The notes under the pieces were generated by a model, which saw nothing but the letters and a program-made list of their open reading frames with translations, was not told the DNA's origin and searched no databases. A program made the position numbers and the translations under genes. A DNA stretch of 64,000 nucleotides from Basidiobolus meristosporus CBS 931.73 (taxonomy: Eukaryota; Basidiobolomycota; Basidiobolomycetes; Basidiobolales; Basidiobolaceae), in the NCBI GenBank assembly GCA_002104905.1, contig MCFE01000187.1, positions 1 through 64,000 of the forward strand, given 5' to 3'. Shown piece after piece: positions 11,063 through 23,900 of this stretch. Positions within the stretch are counted from its first letter, which is position 1. Each line of letters begins with the position of its first letter.

Positions 11063-14000
11063 ATGAACTCACCTAAGGCTGGCGTCTGTCAATTCCCACA
11101 TTTGCTAAATGGTGATTCCAAGCACAACACTGCTGTGGTTGGATTTCTTGTTAGTGACTTCAAGGAACTTAATGTGAGCACTATACACAAGCATATCCAT
11201 CTAAGTGGGATTAGCGGCATTGAAAAAGCCCTACTCTACGCTACTTGGACGGTCATGCTGAGCCTGTACACTGGGAACTCAGAGATTACTTTTGGTACAG
11301 GCTTTTTTCATCATCAAACATCGAAGTCACTGTTGGAGGACTTGCACCTCTTCCAGTCAACTTATGATCAAGAAATCGCCAAGCTAAATGTTAGCTGCTG
11401 GTTGAGGCAACTGGCACTTACCCAAACTACGGCTTCTCACGACATTGACGACTTGAATATCCAAGATACCAGTAATTTTAACACGTGTGTCATCTTCTCA
11501 GATCAACAAGGTTCCATAGATACCCACAATCTTAAGGTAATTCATTGCAAATGCGTAGACTCAATTGCCGATGCTAAAGTTCTCCACTTTGATAAGCGAT
11601 ATGCCATATACCTAGAAGTATACCAAAAAGAAGGGAACATTGCTTTCCGCATGTCCTTTGCAAATAACTACCTTGATCAAGACCAGGGAATATTACTTTT
11701 CAACCAGTTTATCTATATTGCTAAAACACTGCTTAACAATCTTGATGCACCCTTGAATACTCTCAATTGGACTCCTGAAAACGAAAAACACTTATTCTTG
11801 ACTGAATGGCAGCAAGGCAAGCCGAATTATGTTCAAGTACTTGATGATAGCTGCATCCATCATCTGATTGAGGAGCAAGTCAAGAGGACACCAAATAGTA
11901 TCGCCCTTCAATTCGAGGACAAAGATTTGGTCACATACTCAGAGTTGAACAAACGGGCCAATAAGCTTGCTCATACGCTGATCCAGATTGGTGTACAACC
12001 CGACAACGTGGTACCAGTATGCATCGAGAAATCCATCCATATGGTGGTTGCTATCCTGGCGGTCCTTAAGGCCGGGGCTGCCTATGTGCCCCTCGATCCT
12101 GAATACCCAAAAGATCGGATTCATTTCATCATACGAGATACAAATGCTAGTGTTTGTATCACCACAAGCAATTTGCAGAGGATGTTTGCTGAGGGACAAA
12201 CCCTTCGATCGCTGACGGTGGATGAGTTCGATTTCTGTGGTGACGAGCGGTCCGAGTTGAACCCCGTCATCCCTGGGTTGAAGTCCTCAAATCTTTGCTA
12301 CCTAATCTTCACCTCAGGCTCCACCGGAAAGCCCAAAGGTGTTATGCTAGAACACCGTTGCGTCGTCAATTACGTAGCTGCTCACCAGAAGATTCTGGAT
12401 TTGTCCCAGGATGACCGGTTCCTCCAGTTCGCCAACTACACCTTTGATGCGTCCATACTTGATCTGTTCGTGAATCTGACCACTGGATCCCGTCTATGCT
12501 TGGCATCGAAGAACAATTTGCTCACAGATCTCCCCGGAATGATGAACCTGATGAAGGTTACTGCAGCACAGCTGACCACAACCGTGGCTTCCCTGGTGGA
12601 TCCGAGCTCCGTGCCTACGCTCAAGCTACTTCAGCAAGGAGGTGAGATGCTCACCAAATCCGTAAGGGATGCTTGGGCCAGCAAAGTCAAGTTGCATAAT
12701 GGCTACGGCCCGACCGAAACCGCAGTCTACACCATCATCAAGCAGTCATTGAAGCCATCGACCTCCTGTGCCAATATCGGGTGGCCCATTGGCCGCAGCA
12801 AAGTTCTCATCCTGAATGATAGGTTGGAGCTGATCCCATTGGGGGCAGTGGGTGAGCTTTGCATTGGTGGACCACAGCTTGCTCGAGGATATCTCAATCG
12901 ACCTGATCTGACGGAAAAGAGCTTCGTCAGCTCCCCATTCAATCATGGCGAACGACTGTACAGAACAGGGGATCTGGGAAGATTCAACCCCGATGGCTCG
13001 ATCACCATCCTTGGGCGGAAGGATAATCAAGTCAAGTTGAACGGGCTGAGAATAGAAATAGAGGAAATAGAGCATGTATTGAACCAATTCCCAGAGGTTA
13101 GCCGCGTATCGGTCAGACTGTTGAATCGGAAGTCGAAGACATCCAAGGTGAGTAAAGTGCTGGTGGCTTTTGTAACTTTCGTCAACAAAATGTCGGATGA
13201 AGAGTCAGTATCTGTTCTTGAGTTGACAAGCTGCCCAGAAGTGGGTCAAGTACAAGAGTCTGTTCGAAAACAGCTTCCACCATATATGGTGCCCACAGTG
13301 TGGGTGCCGTTGACAAAAATGCCCATCAATACTAGCGGAAAGACCGACTTGAAGACTTTGGAACTCTTGTACACAAGCCTCGAAACTGCTCAAGACGTCA
13401 AAGAGGCCAAAGACATGCCCACCTCCGCGATGGAAGTGCTACTGCAAGAGGCTTGGGGTGAGGTGTTGAATGTTGAAAAGTCTTCAATCGGCACTGGTGA
13501 CTCCTTCTATCATTTGGGGGGCGACTCGATCTCCGCCATCCAAATATCCGCCCAATGCCGTCAAAATGGGGTGGAGGTGTCTGTGCAGAGCATATTGCAA
13601 CACCCCACCATCCGTCAGCTGGCAAACTATGCTCGGTTCACGACATTGGCGCTAGAGAAGCAGAGCATAGAGGAGGATGAGGAGGAGGATTGGAGTGACA
13701 TTCCGTTCACCCCAATCCAGCACCAGTTCTTTGGTGTCACCCAGCCTGAAGTCAATCACTTCCATTTGTCGTGGTTGGTGAGTGTCAGGCATCCAATCGA
13801 GCTACCTGCACTGAGAGGTGCGCTATTTGAGCTGATTGGCCATCACGATATGCTCAGGACTCGTTTCACCCAAGAACTAGGTCGCTGGAGACAATGGCTG
13901 GCTTCCAATGAACAGACTAATTTCGAGGTGCAGCGGCATCGAGTCTCTGGTGTTGAAGAGCTGAAGTCGAGTGTACTGAAAACACAACGAAGCCTCAACG

Positions 14001-14955
14001 TTGAGACCGGGCCAGTATCATCGTTTGTGATCTACGATCTACCATCCGGTGAGCAGCTGCTATTCATGACCATCCATCATTACATCATTGATCTTGTTTC
14101 GTGGCGTATCTTTTGGGAGGATCTGGAAAAGCTGCTGAGCGGACAGTCCTTGTCATACAAAACACTGTCATTCAGAAAGTGGAGCAGGCTGCTACAAAAG
14201 CACGCAGAGTCCTTGACGAGTGAGGACTGGCCGCAACAAGCGCCAATCGAGCCGTTGGATATTGATATGTCCAAGCTTTCTCTGAATACCATGGAAACGG
14301 TAGAAACATCATCGTTCACGCTGGATAGTGAGCACACTGCCCTCATGTTCGGTAGAAGCAATGATGCTTACGGGACGGAGGCCGTTGACTTCATGCTTGC
14401 CACTCTCGCCACCTCATACTGTGATGTGTTCCAGACCGATTCGATTACCTTTGCAACGGAAGGTCACGGACGTGAGCCATGGGATGACTCCATCGATGTG
14501 TCCCGGACAATTGGATGGTTTACCTCCATTTATCCAGTCACCATCCAGCGCAAGCGTGGGGATTCTCTGATTGACGTATTGAAGCAGACTAAAGATACCC
14601 GTCGAGCAATTCCTAACCACGGATTGGACTATGGACTTCTTCGCTATCTAAACTCGGAGCTATCCTCTAAATATAGTAGCGATCGCTTCCAGGTTGGCTT
14701 CAATTATTTTGGACGCTTCCAGCATCTGGAGAAGGGTCGCTCTCTGTTCCAGCAAGCTGCGGAGCAGTACACGTTCGATTTGAATATGATTGGTCCCAAG
14801 TGGAGAAGAATGAATGCTATCGAGGTTGAGGTCACCGTACAACGTGACAATCTGAGTGCCTCGATATCTTACAGCAACCAACTACATAATGAGAAGCAGA
14901 TCAACCAATGGCTGCAGGCATGGAAGAGGGACTTGATGGAGGCAGTCCAGATTAG
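11063..14955 (+). other. NRPS1 module 1: partial C-A-T-E (initiation, D-residue)
   Basis: Residues 1-250 look like the C-terminal half of a condensation domain without HHxxxDG, so it cannot condense and may serve as an N-terminal scaffold. A1 is at about 264-780 (FTSGSTGKPKG; pocket residues read by alignment to PheA: DALQQGGVYK). T1 is at about 787-860 (LGGDSIS). E1 is at about 880-1298 with HHYIIDLVSW, EGHGRE, RTIGWFTSIYP and FNYFGRF, all intact. This module loads the first residue and epimerizes it. Its DNA is almost identical to module 1 of NRPS2. Confidence 0.9.
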
Positions 14956-17900
14956 TGGCAACAAGAAGAAGAGAGAACTGACCGTCTCAGACATCCCGTT
15001 GCTCTGCCTCAATGCTCATCAATTGCACGGACTGTTGGAAGAGGTTGCTGCAAAATATGGCGAAGAGTTTGTGCAAAACATAGAGGACATGTATCCCTGT
15101 TGCGCAATGCAGGAGGGCCTGATCGTCGGGAATGCCCGCTCAGCCTCATCGTATCATGTTCAAGATGTGTACACTCTGCCGGATGGAGTGGACGAGGAAC
15201 AACTACTCTCAGCCTGGAGATCCACAGTCAATGATCTACCCATACTGCGCACCGTGTTTATCGAGAATTCTTACTCCTCACCCACGTTAGGAGCATATCT
15301 CCAAGTCGTTCTGCGACATGTTGATGTCGATTTCCAGCGCATATATCCAGAGAGTCAGGATATCGAAGATGCTGCACTGAACAAATATCTGGAAGCTGAT
15401 GTAGCCAAAGGATTTCCGCTTGGCCGGCCCAACATACGATTATGCTTGATACAGGGTGAGAAGAATCGGATGATTATCAGTCGTCATCATGCTATCAATG
15501 ATGGTTGGTCGGACAAAATCACCATGGCCTACTTGGAAGCCGTCTTTAACAGTACTTCAAGGCCAGCAGTGATCCCATACAAGGAGTATATCTCCTATTG
15601 CGTTAAGCAGAATGGCTCATTGAGCAACGAAGAGGGTGCTGAGTACTGGTCAACCTATCTAGCCGGTATTGATGCCAGCATCTTTCCTAAGCTTGGTGAG
15701 ACAAATGCCCGTGCTGGTCATCACCAAGTTGTGTTCAGATCACAAATTCCCATGCAGGTGCTGAAGGACTTTTCGAAGAAGGCCGGTGTAACCACGCTTA
15801 CCTTATTACAGGCAGCTTGGGGAATGATATTGCAGCCCTACTATGGAAAGGAGGACTTTGTGTATGGCGTGCTCACGAATGGCCGCAATATTTCCATGAA
15901 GCAGATCAATCACGTAGTTGGTCCGTGCATCAACACCACCCCATTAAGGATTCAGTGTCATCCAAGCACCAAGATCATGGATTGGCTAAGATCACTGCAT
16001 CAAAGCATGGTGGCCCGGATTCCATACGAGCATTGTGGTCTAAGACTGATCAAGCAATGGTGCAAACAGAGGAATTCCCAGGTCGGTTTTGATGCTATTC
16101 TCAACTTTCAGTTGTCCGAGAAAGATGATGCAAGGCAAAAGGTGACCTTCGAAATGGAGAGAATAATCGAGCCCACTGAGTATAGGCTTTGTCTTAACGC
16201 ATGGAAAGAAGGGGATAAGCTCGCCTTCAGGTTGGACTTTGACAATGCTACACTGACCAGCCACCTGGCCAATCATTTACTAGATCGCTTGGATGCTGTG
16301 ATTGGTGGCATTGTTGTTGCTGATGGTGAATCCACCGTTGCTGACATTCCATATATGTCAAATGTGGAAAGCAGCTTGATCCAGTCATTCGCTACTGGTT
16401 GCAATCAAGTCGATCCCACGTTGGAATGTTTGCACCACTTATTTGAAAAGCAGGTGGCAAAGACACCCAACAACATTGCCATCCGCTATGGAAATGATTT
16501 GCTTCTTACCTACAATGACCTTAACAAGCAATCGAATCGGTTGGCCCACTACCTGGTTAGTCAAGGAGTTGGGCCAGAGTCAATTGTGATGTTGTGTCTG
16601 GACAAATCGGTAGAAATGATAGTGGCTATGCTGGGAGTGCTCAAAGCTGGAGGCGCGTACGTACCAATAGACCCAGCAAGTCCTGTTGAGAGATCGAGAT
16701 TCGTGCAGAAGGAGACAGAGGCATCAATTGCTATTACAACAAACTCGCACAAAGAGAGATTCGAATACATCACTCTGGTGTTAATTGACAGCGAGATGAG
16801 TGCATTCCGTAACTACTCCTCTGAAAATCTGGATAGGAGCGAGATCACCGAAAAGAATCTGTGCTACGTGTTGTACACCTCAGGTTCTACCGGGACACCG
16901 AAAGGCGTGATGTTGGAACATTTAGCCGTTGTGAATTTCATTCATGCCATTAATGAAGTGTGCCAGCTCACTTACAGCGATACTTTTCTCCAATTCGCCA
17001 ACTACACATTCGATGCTTCAGTATTCGAGATATATGCCCCACTTGCAGTGGGTGCATCAGTAGGGATGATTCGGATGGATCACCTGCTGGCGAATCTAGA
17101 AGAATGGATCGACAAGCTCAAGGTCACCTTTCTGATGCTGACACCAACGATTGCCACAATGATTGATCCGCTCAAAGTACCTTCAATTAGGCGGATCCTT
17201 TTGGGTGGAGAAATGATGACCACTACAGTTCGAAACATATGGCTACCCCATGTGGAGATCAACAACGCCTATGGCCCAACGGAATCGGCTGTTATGATGA
17301 CCATCAATCCTAAAGTACACTCAGACACATCGTGCGCAAACATCGGAAGGGCTGTTGGCAACAATAGAATCTATGTTCTTGGAGCTGATCACCGCCCGGT
17401 TCCGCTTGGAGTTGTTGGGGAACTCTGCGTTGCTGGACCACAATTAGCTCGAGGCTATCTCAACAGATCCGATCTAACCGAGAAGGTATTTGTGACTGGT
17501 CCTTTTGTGTCTGAGCAACGCCTTTACAGAAGCGGAGATCTTGCTCGATTCAATGTCGATGGGACAGTGGAACTTATTGGAAGAATAGACAATCAGGTCA
17601 AGATACACGGGTTGCGAATTGAGTTGGACGAGATAGAGCATGTGCTCCACGAACACTCCAGAGTGGCCAGAGCTTGTGTGATCCCCTTGGTCACTGACCA
17701 GAGTACTAGTCATAAATCTTTGGCTGCTTTCATTACCTTTCATGGACTAGTTGACAATAGCCTGCCTATATGCACGCCTGGCGGACCAAAGAGTGAATTG
17801 TTCTCTTCGTATGTCAAGGAGGCCAGATTAATCGCTCGAAAGAAGCTACCTTCGTACATGGTACCAACTATTTGGATTCCACTTAATAGAATGCCATTTA

Positions 17901-20900
17901 CGACGAGCGAAAAGATCGATCGGAAACACTTGAAATCGTTGTATGCCAGCCTAAGTGCTCATAATCTGAGGCTACTCAATCTTGCTGATGATACTGGCCA
18001 TGCCGGAGCTAGGTCCGATTTGGAGGAAACCTGGGTCAAGCTCTGGTCATCAGTCCTCAATGTTCCATCTGTTGCTATAGGGATTCATGATTCATTCTTT
18101 AATATCGGTGGTGATTCGATCTTGGCTGTACGGCTGGTGGGCGCTGCTCGAAAGGCCCGATTTGCACTAACAGTGCAGGATCTATACACTCATCCAACCA
18201 TTGCTGAGATTGCCGAGAATATTTTTCCGATCGGTTCCGATGGTGTTGAGCCCAAATCAATCGAAAAGTATTCCCTGTTGAGCCTGGAACAATATCAGTT
18301 TGACGAGTTAGTTGAGTGTGATCTCTCTCAGCACGGGATTGATATTGAGGAGGTGGAGGATATATATCCTTGCTCGCCAATGCAAGAGGCTCTAGTAGCG
18401 CTAAGTTTCAAAGATGACTCCAGCTATCTAACCCAGCAGGTGTACAAATGCGGGCCTAATGCTGACATCAAGAAACTTCAGTCCGCTTGGAGGTCAGTGA
18501 TTGAGATAAATCCTATACTTCGGACAGTTATTCTGTTCACGAATAGTGGCTTCAATCATTTGAACGGTTTACAAGTCGTAGTTAGTAACAGCAATGTTGA
18601 CTGGCATGTTCAGGATTTCGAAGATGAAAGGTCGCTTGAAGAGCATCTACCCAAGGTTTTATTAGAGGATAAAGCGCGAGGAATATCTGCCGGAAAGCCA
18701 TTGATTCGGTTCAAGATTCTGACCACTGTGGGCAAAGCAGCATACTTCATATGGACAATCCATCACGCCCTGTACGACGGCTGGTCTATGGGTCAAATAG
18801 TCGCCGACGTGAATGCCGCCTACCAAGGCCTTGGTATGGCTATACGCCCTAATTATAGTCTGTATATCGATTATTTGCTGAGTCAAGATAAGCAACAGGC
18901 TCTACACTATTGGTCGGAAACACTTCGATCAGCGCAAGTTACTCACTTGGCTAGATCAACTGCCCATCATCAGTCCATTCATTCACGAGCCAGATACATC
19001 GAAAATCTTCATATTGATTTTACCACAGTTACTGGTGTCTATAACATAACAGCAGCTACCATCGCATACCTGGCATGGGCGCTTGTGCTGAAATCACATA
19101 CTGGTAATCCAGATGTGATATTTGGCGTAGTGAATTCCGGAAGAGATGCTCCCCTACGAGATATACAAGATATTTGCGGGCCTTGTATCAATACACTCCC
19201 GATGCGGATCACTCTCTCTGACAATCTGTCGCTTTTAGACACGTTGCTATCCATTCAGAATACTCAAAATCAACAGTATCAGTATCAGTCCATCGGCCTT
19301 CAAGATATTCTTAAACACTGCTGTGACAGTGGAGAAAGCGCATTGTTCGATTCCCTATTTGTCGTTCAAAATTTCCGCGATGAAGATGCCACTGTAGACC
19401 TCTCGACTATTGGACTACATCAGTCGGAAGCAACTATGCATATTGCCTACCCTGTAGTGATGGAGATTAGCACTAAGGGAGCTTCTTGCGAGGTTAGCCT
19501 CACGTACGATGCGCAGGCAGTGACTATGTTTGAAGCATCATGGATAGTTAAGCACTTTATTGCAGCGATTGACGTTGTAATCAATAAGTTCCACAGCATT
19601 GTTAGAGATGTGAATATTATCACTTCAGAGGAACTTCGCCTGTTGGAAAGCTGGAATGGCTCTAAGGATACTGTACAACAATCATGTTGTATTCATGAGC
19701 TGTTTGAGCGAAGAACAATAATTCATCCCGATCAGCTAGCAGTTCAATACGAAAACTCCGAAAGTATCACTTACAGTGAGTTAAATATGAAGGCCAACCA
19801 GTTAGCCCACCATCTGATTAAGCTTGGAGTTCGCCCTGACTCGATCGTTCCATTATGTCTCGACAAGTCGATCTCAATGATCGTGGCAATGCTTGCCGTT
19901 CTCAAAGCAGGCGGTGCCTATGTTCCTCTTGATCCGAACAATCCTGTGGAGCGGAACAGATTCATTATTCAGGAGACAAAGGCGGAGGTGGTGTTGACAC
20001 TGGGTCAATATACACAGTACTTCGATGAACGATCCCTGGCTTTGCTCGACATTGAAAACCTGTCGCTGAAACAGTATGACACCACTAACCCGGAAGTGAG
20101 TGGGCTAAATGAGTCGAACCTGTGCTATGTGATCTACACCTCAGGTTCTACAGGGAAACCAAAGGGAGTAATGATGGAGCATCGTGGTGTCTCAAGCTTC
20201 GTTCAGGCATTTAGCCGTGCGTGGGGAATCAACAACGAGGATTCAGTTTTACAATTCGCCAATTATACATTTGATGCGTCAGTTATCGAGATTTTCTGCG
20301 CATTGACCTCGGGAGCAAGTATATCGCTCGCCTCGAAAGATAAACTGCTATTCGATATAGAAATGTGCATAAACACAATGGGTGTGACAACTCTAATGCT
20401 CACGCCAACTATAGCAACATTAATTGACCCTATCAGGGTGCCATCAGTTAAGCGACTCGTGCTGGGGGGTGAAATGATGACTACAGCAGTTCGCGACTTA
20501 TGGTCACCCCATGCCGAGCTTTGTAACGCATATGGTCCAACTGAAGCTGCTGTGGCTATTCTTGCCAATTGGGATATAGCTGCAGATACCATGTGCACGA
20601 ATATTGGTAAGCCAATCGGAAGTAACAAGATTCTAATTATGGGGCCTGACTTACATCCTGTTCCATTGGGTGTGTTGGGAGAGTTGTGTGTTTCAGGCCC
20701 TCAGCTTGCTCGCGGATACCTCAACAGATGCGACTTGACCGAGAAAGTCTTCGTTTCAAGTCCTTTCGTGTCCAACGAGCGCATATACCGAACTGGAGAC
20801 CTGGCTCGGTTCAATGCTGATGGCTCGGTAGAACTGATGGGAAGAATCGACAACCAGATCAAGATCAATGGTTTGCGAATCGAGCTAGATGAGATCGAGC

Positions 20901-23900
20901 ATGCTCTCCATGACCACTCAAGAGTGGCCAGAGCGTGTGTGATGGCTCTGATCACTGACCAGAAGACCAGTCGTAAGTCGCTGGTGGCCTTCATGACATT
21001 CCAGGGGCTGGAGATGGCTCATGCTGATCCCAAGTTCTTGAGTGAGCTTGAGGCCGAGCCCGCCTATGAATACATCGAGGAGCTGAAGGTTATTTGCCAG
21101 AAGAAATTACCTACATACATGGTCCCCAATCTATGGCTACCGCTCAGCACTATGCCAGTCAATACTAGTGGGAAGATTGACCGCCGCAAGTTGTCAGATC
21201 TCTTCGTATCCTCGAACCTCGATGAGATCACAAGACTGTCCAAGTGTGGAAACGGACAGCGGAGACAACTCACAACACCCTTGGAGGTGAAGATCCAGGC
21301 GATATGGTCGGAGACGCTGAACATTCCGGCCGCCAGCATCACTGCCGATGACACATTCTATCAGCTAGGCGGTGACTCCATTTCAGCCATTCGAGTTTCG
21401 TCACTCTGTCGTCAGAGTGGGATCTCACTCTCGGTGAAGCAGATCATGCAAAACCCCACCATCCGTTCGCTTGCCTCAGTTGCCACCATCCAGGAAGCTG
21501 TTGCCGACGAGTCTCCTCAGTGCTCCGATGGCGATGTTATCCTCACGCCAATCCAGAGACGCTTTCTGGGAGCCCCTCAGGATAACATGCATCACTTCAA
21601 TCAATCGTGGCTTCTGAAATTACGGGAACCTACGACGAAGGAGGTACTCACCCGAGCAATCTTTGCCTTGGCAAAGCATCACGACGTGCTTCGTGGTCGA
21701 TTCCCAGAGACCCAAGGGGAACGGAGGATGACAGTCGTGCCGATGAACGAGGTCTCCTTGCAAGTCCACCACCGCCAGGTGAGATCAGTTGCAGAGCTGA
21801 AGGAGCACACCCATCAGCTGCAACGAAGTCTCAACTTGGCCACTGGACCCATGTTCCATTTCTCACTGTATGAGCTGGAAGATGGATCCCAGCTACTGTT
21901 CATGACCATCCACCATCTAATCGTTGATCTGGTGTCATGGCGCATCATATGGGAAGACTTGGAGCAGCTGCTTCAGGGCAAGGGATGTGGGTACAAGTCG
22001 ATGAGCTTCATGCAATGGAGTGCCATGCTCAACGAGTACGCCCAAGAGCTAGAGATTGACATGTGGCCGTCTCAGAAGGTTTCTGAGCCGATAGTGAGTG
22101 ATGCATCTCTCCTGGCACAGAACACATTTGAATCCACCAGATCCGTCTCCTTCACCTTGTTGGCCACCCAGACCGAAAAGCTCTTTGGCAAGTGTAACCT
22201 TCCATTCCAGACCGAAGCGACTGACCTGATGATCTCCTCGCTAGCCATTGCTTACTGCAAGGTATTCAATGTAGATAGCATGACCATCGGCATGGAGGGG
22301 CACGGAAGAGAGACCTGGCGTGATGGGATTGATGTGTCGAGAACTGTCGGCTGGTTCACCACACTCTACCCATTCGTCGTGGAGATAGCTCATCGCTCGG
22401 ATCACTTGAGTATTCTGAAGAGAGTCAAGGATCAGCGCAAACTGATGCCAGGGAATGGTATTGTCTATGGACTACTCCGGTACTTGAGCAACAAGCCTGA
22501 CAATCCATTCAGGGATGATGTGATCCAGATTGGGTTCAACTACCTTGGCCGTTTCCAGCAACTGGAGAGTAAGAACTCATTCTTTGAGCCGGTCGGAGCT
22601 CCTTATAACTTTGATATCGCCAGTATAAGTAACAAATGGATCAGAGATCATGTCTTTGACATTGTTGCTAATGTTGTTCATGACAGTTTCACAGCTGGAA
22701 TCACTTACAATCCCAACTTGCACTCGGATGAAATCGTATCGGAATGGCTTTCTGCATGGAAGGACTCGCTCAACACTTTGATCGACAGTTGTGCCTCAAT
22801 GGATGATGTGGAGCACACCCGAAGTGATTTCCCGCTAGTGAAATTCAGTGAAGCAGAGTTCGACCTGTTCTACAATCAAAACCTGCCAAATATCGGAGTC
22901 GAGCGTAATCTCATTGAAGATATTCTACCATGCACCCCGTTGCAGGAAGGACTGATAGCTGGTATGTTCAAGGATGCCAATTACTACCATGTTCAGCAAC
23001 AGTTTGAGATTACTGGTGACTTCGACCGGACAAGATTCCTAAACACATGGGGTATTATCATTCGAGATCACCCTATTCTCAGAACCATTTTTGTCGAATC
23101 CATGGTCAGTATTTCAAAGTACAATTTCCTTCAAGTCGTGATGAAGGGATTTACTCCATCCTGGTCATATTTGAGCTGCGCAAATAACTCTGTCGAGGAA
23201 GAAATTTCGTTATACTTTGCTGAAGATAAGAAGAATTCGTTCCAACTTGGACTGCCCAATATCCGTCTTGGCCTGCTAGAAGCAGACGGGGGGCAGAGGT
23301 TCTTACTTGTTAGTTGGCATCATGCCATATTGGATGCTACATCGTGGGACCTGGTTCTTCAAGACTATTACGATATTTATCATCAACAATTACGTGCCGA
23401 GACATATCCGTTTGCAAGATATGTGTCGGAGATATATGGCAAATCCTCGGATGAAGTAGACGCTGAGAAGGCGTACTGGCAGCGGAAATTTTCACAGCTC
23501 AGTAGAGCACAGTTCCCTAATCTTGGTGCTTGTAAAGGTTCTGACCCATCGACGAATCGTGCTTCTGGTTCAATCTCAATTCCAGTAGATAGAATTTCAA
23601 GGTTTGCTCAGCAGCAGAAAGTTACCATCTTTACTCTTATCAAAGCTACGTGGGCTATTCTGCTTCGAGAATATACGCAAAGCGAGGATGTAGTGTTTGG
23701 ATATGTCGTCAATGGGAGAAGTGGAGAGCTTGATGGTGTTTCAACTATTATTGGGCCTTGTATCAACACACTTCCGAATCGCACACAGTGTAATGGTGAA
23801 ACCACCATTGCTGAATGGCTCCTGCAAATACAAGAAGACTCCTCGTCAGTACTAACTTATCAGCACAGTAGTTTGCGTCAAATTCAAGAGTGGGCCGGTG

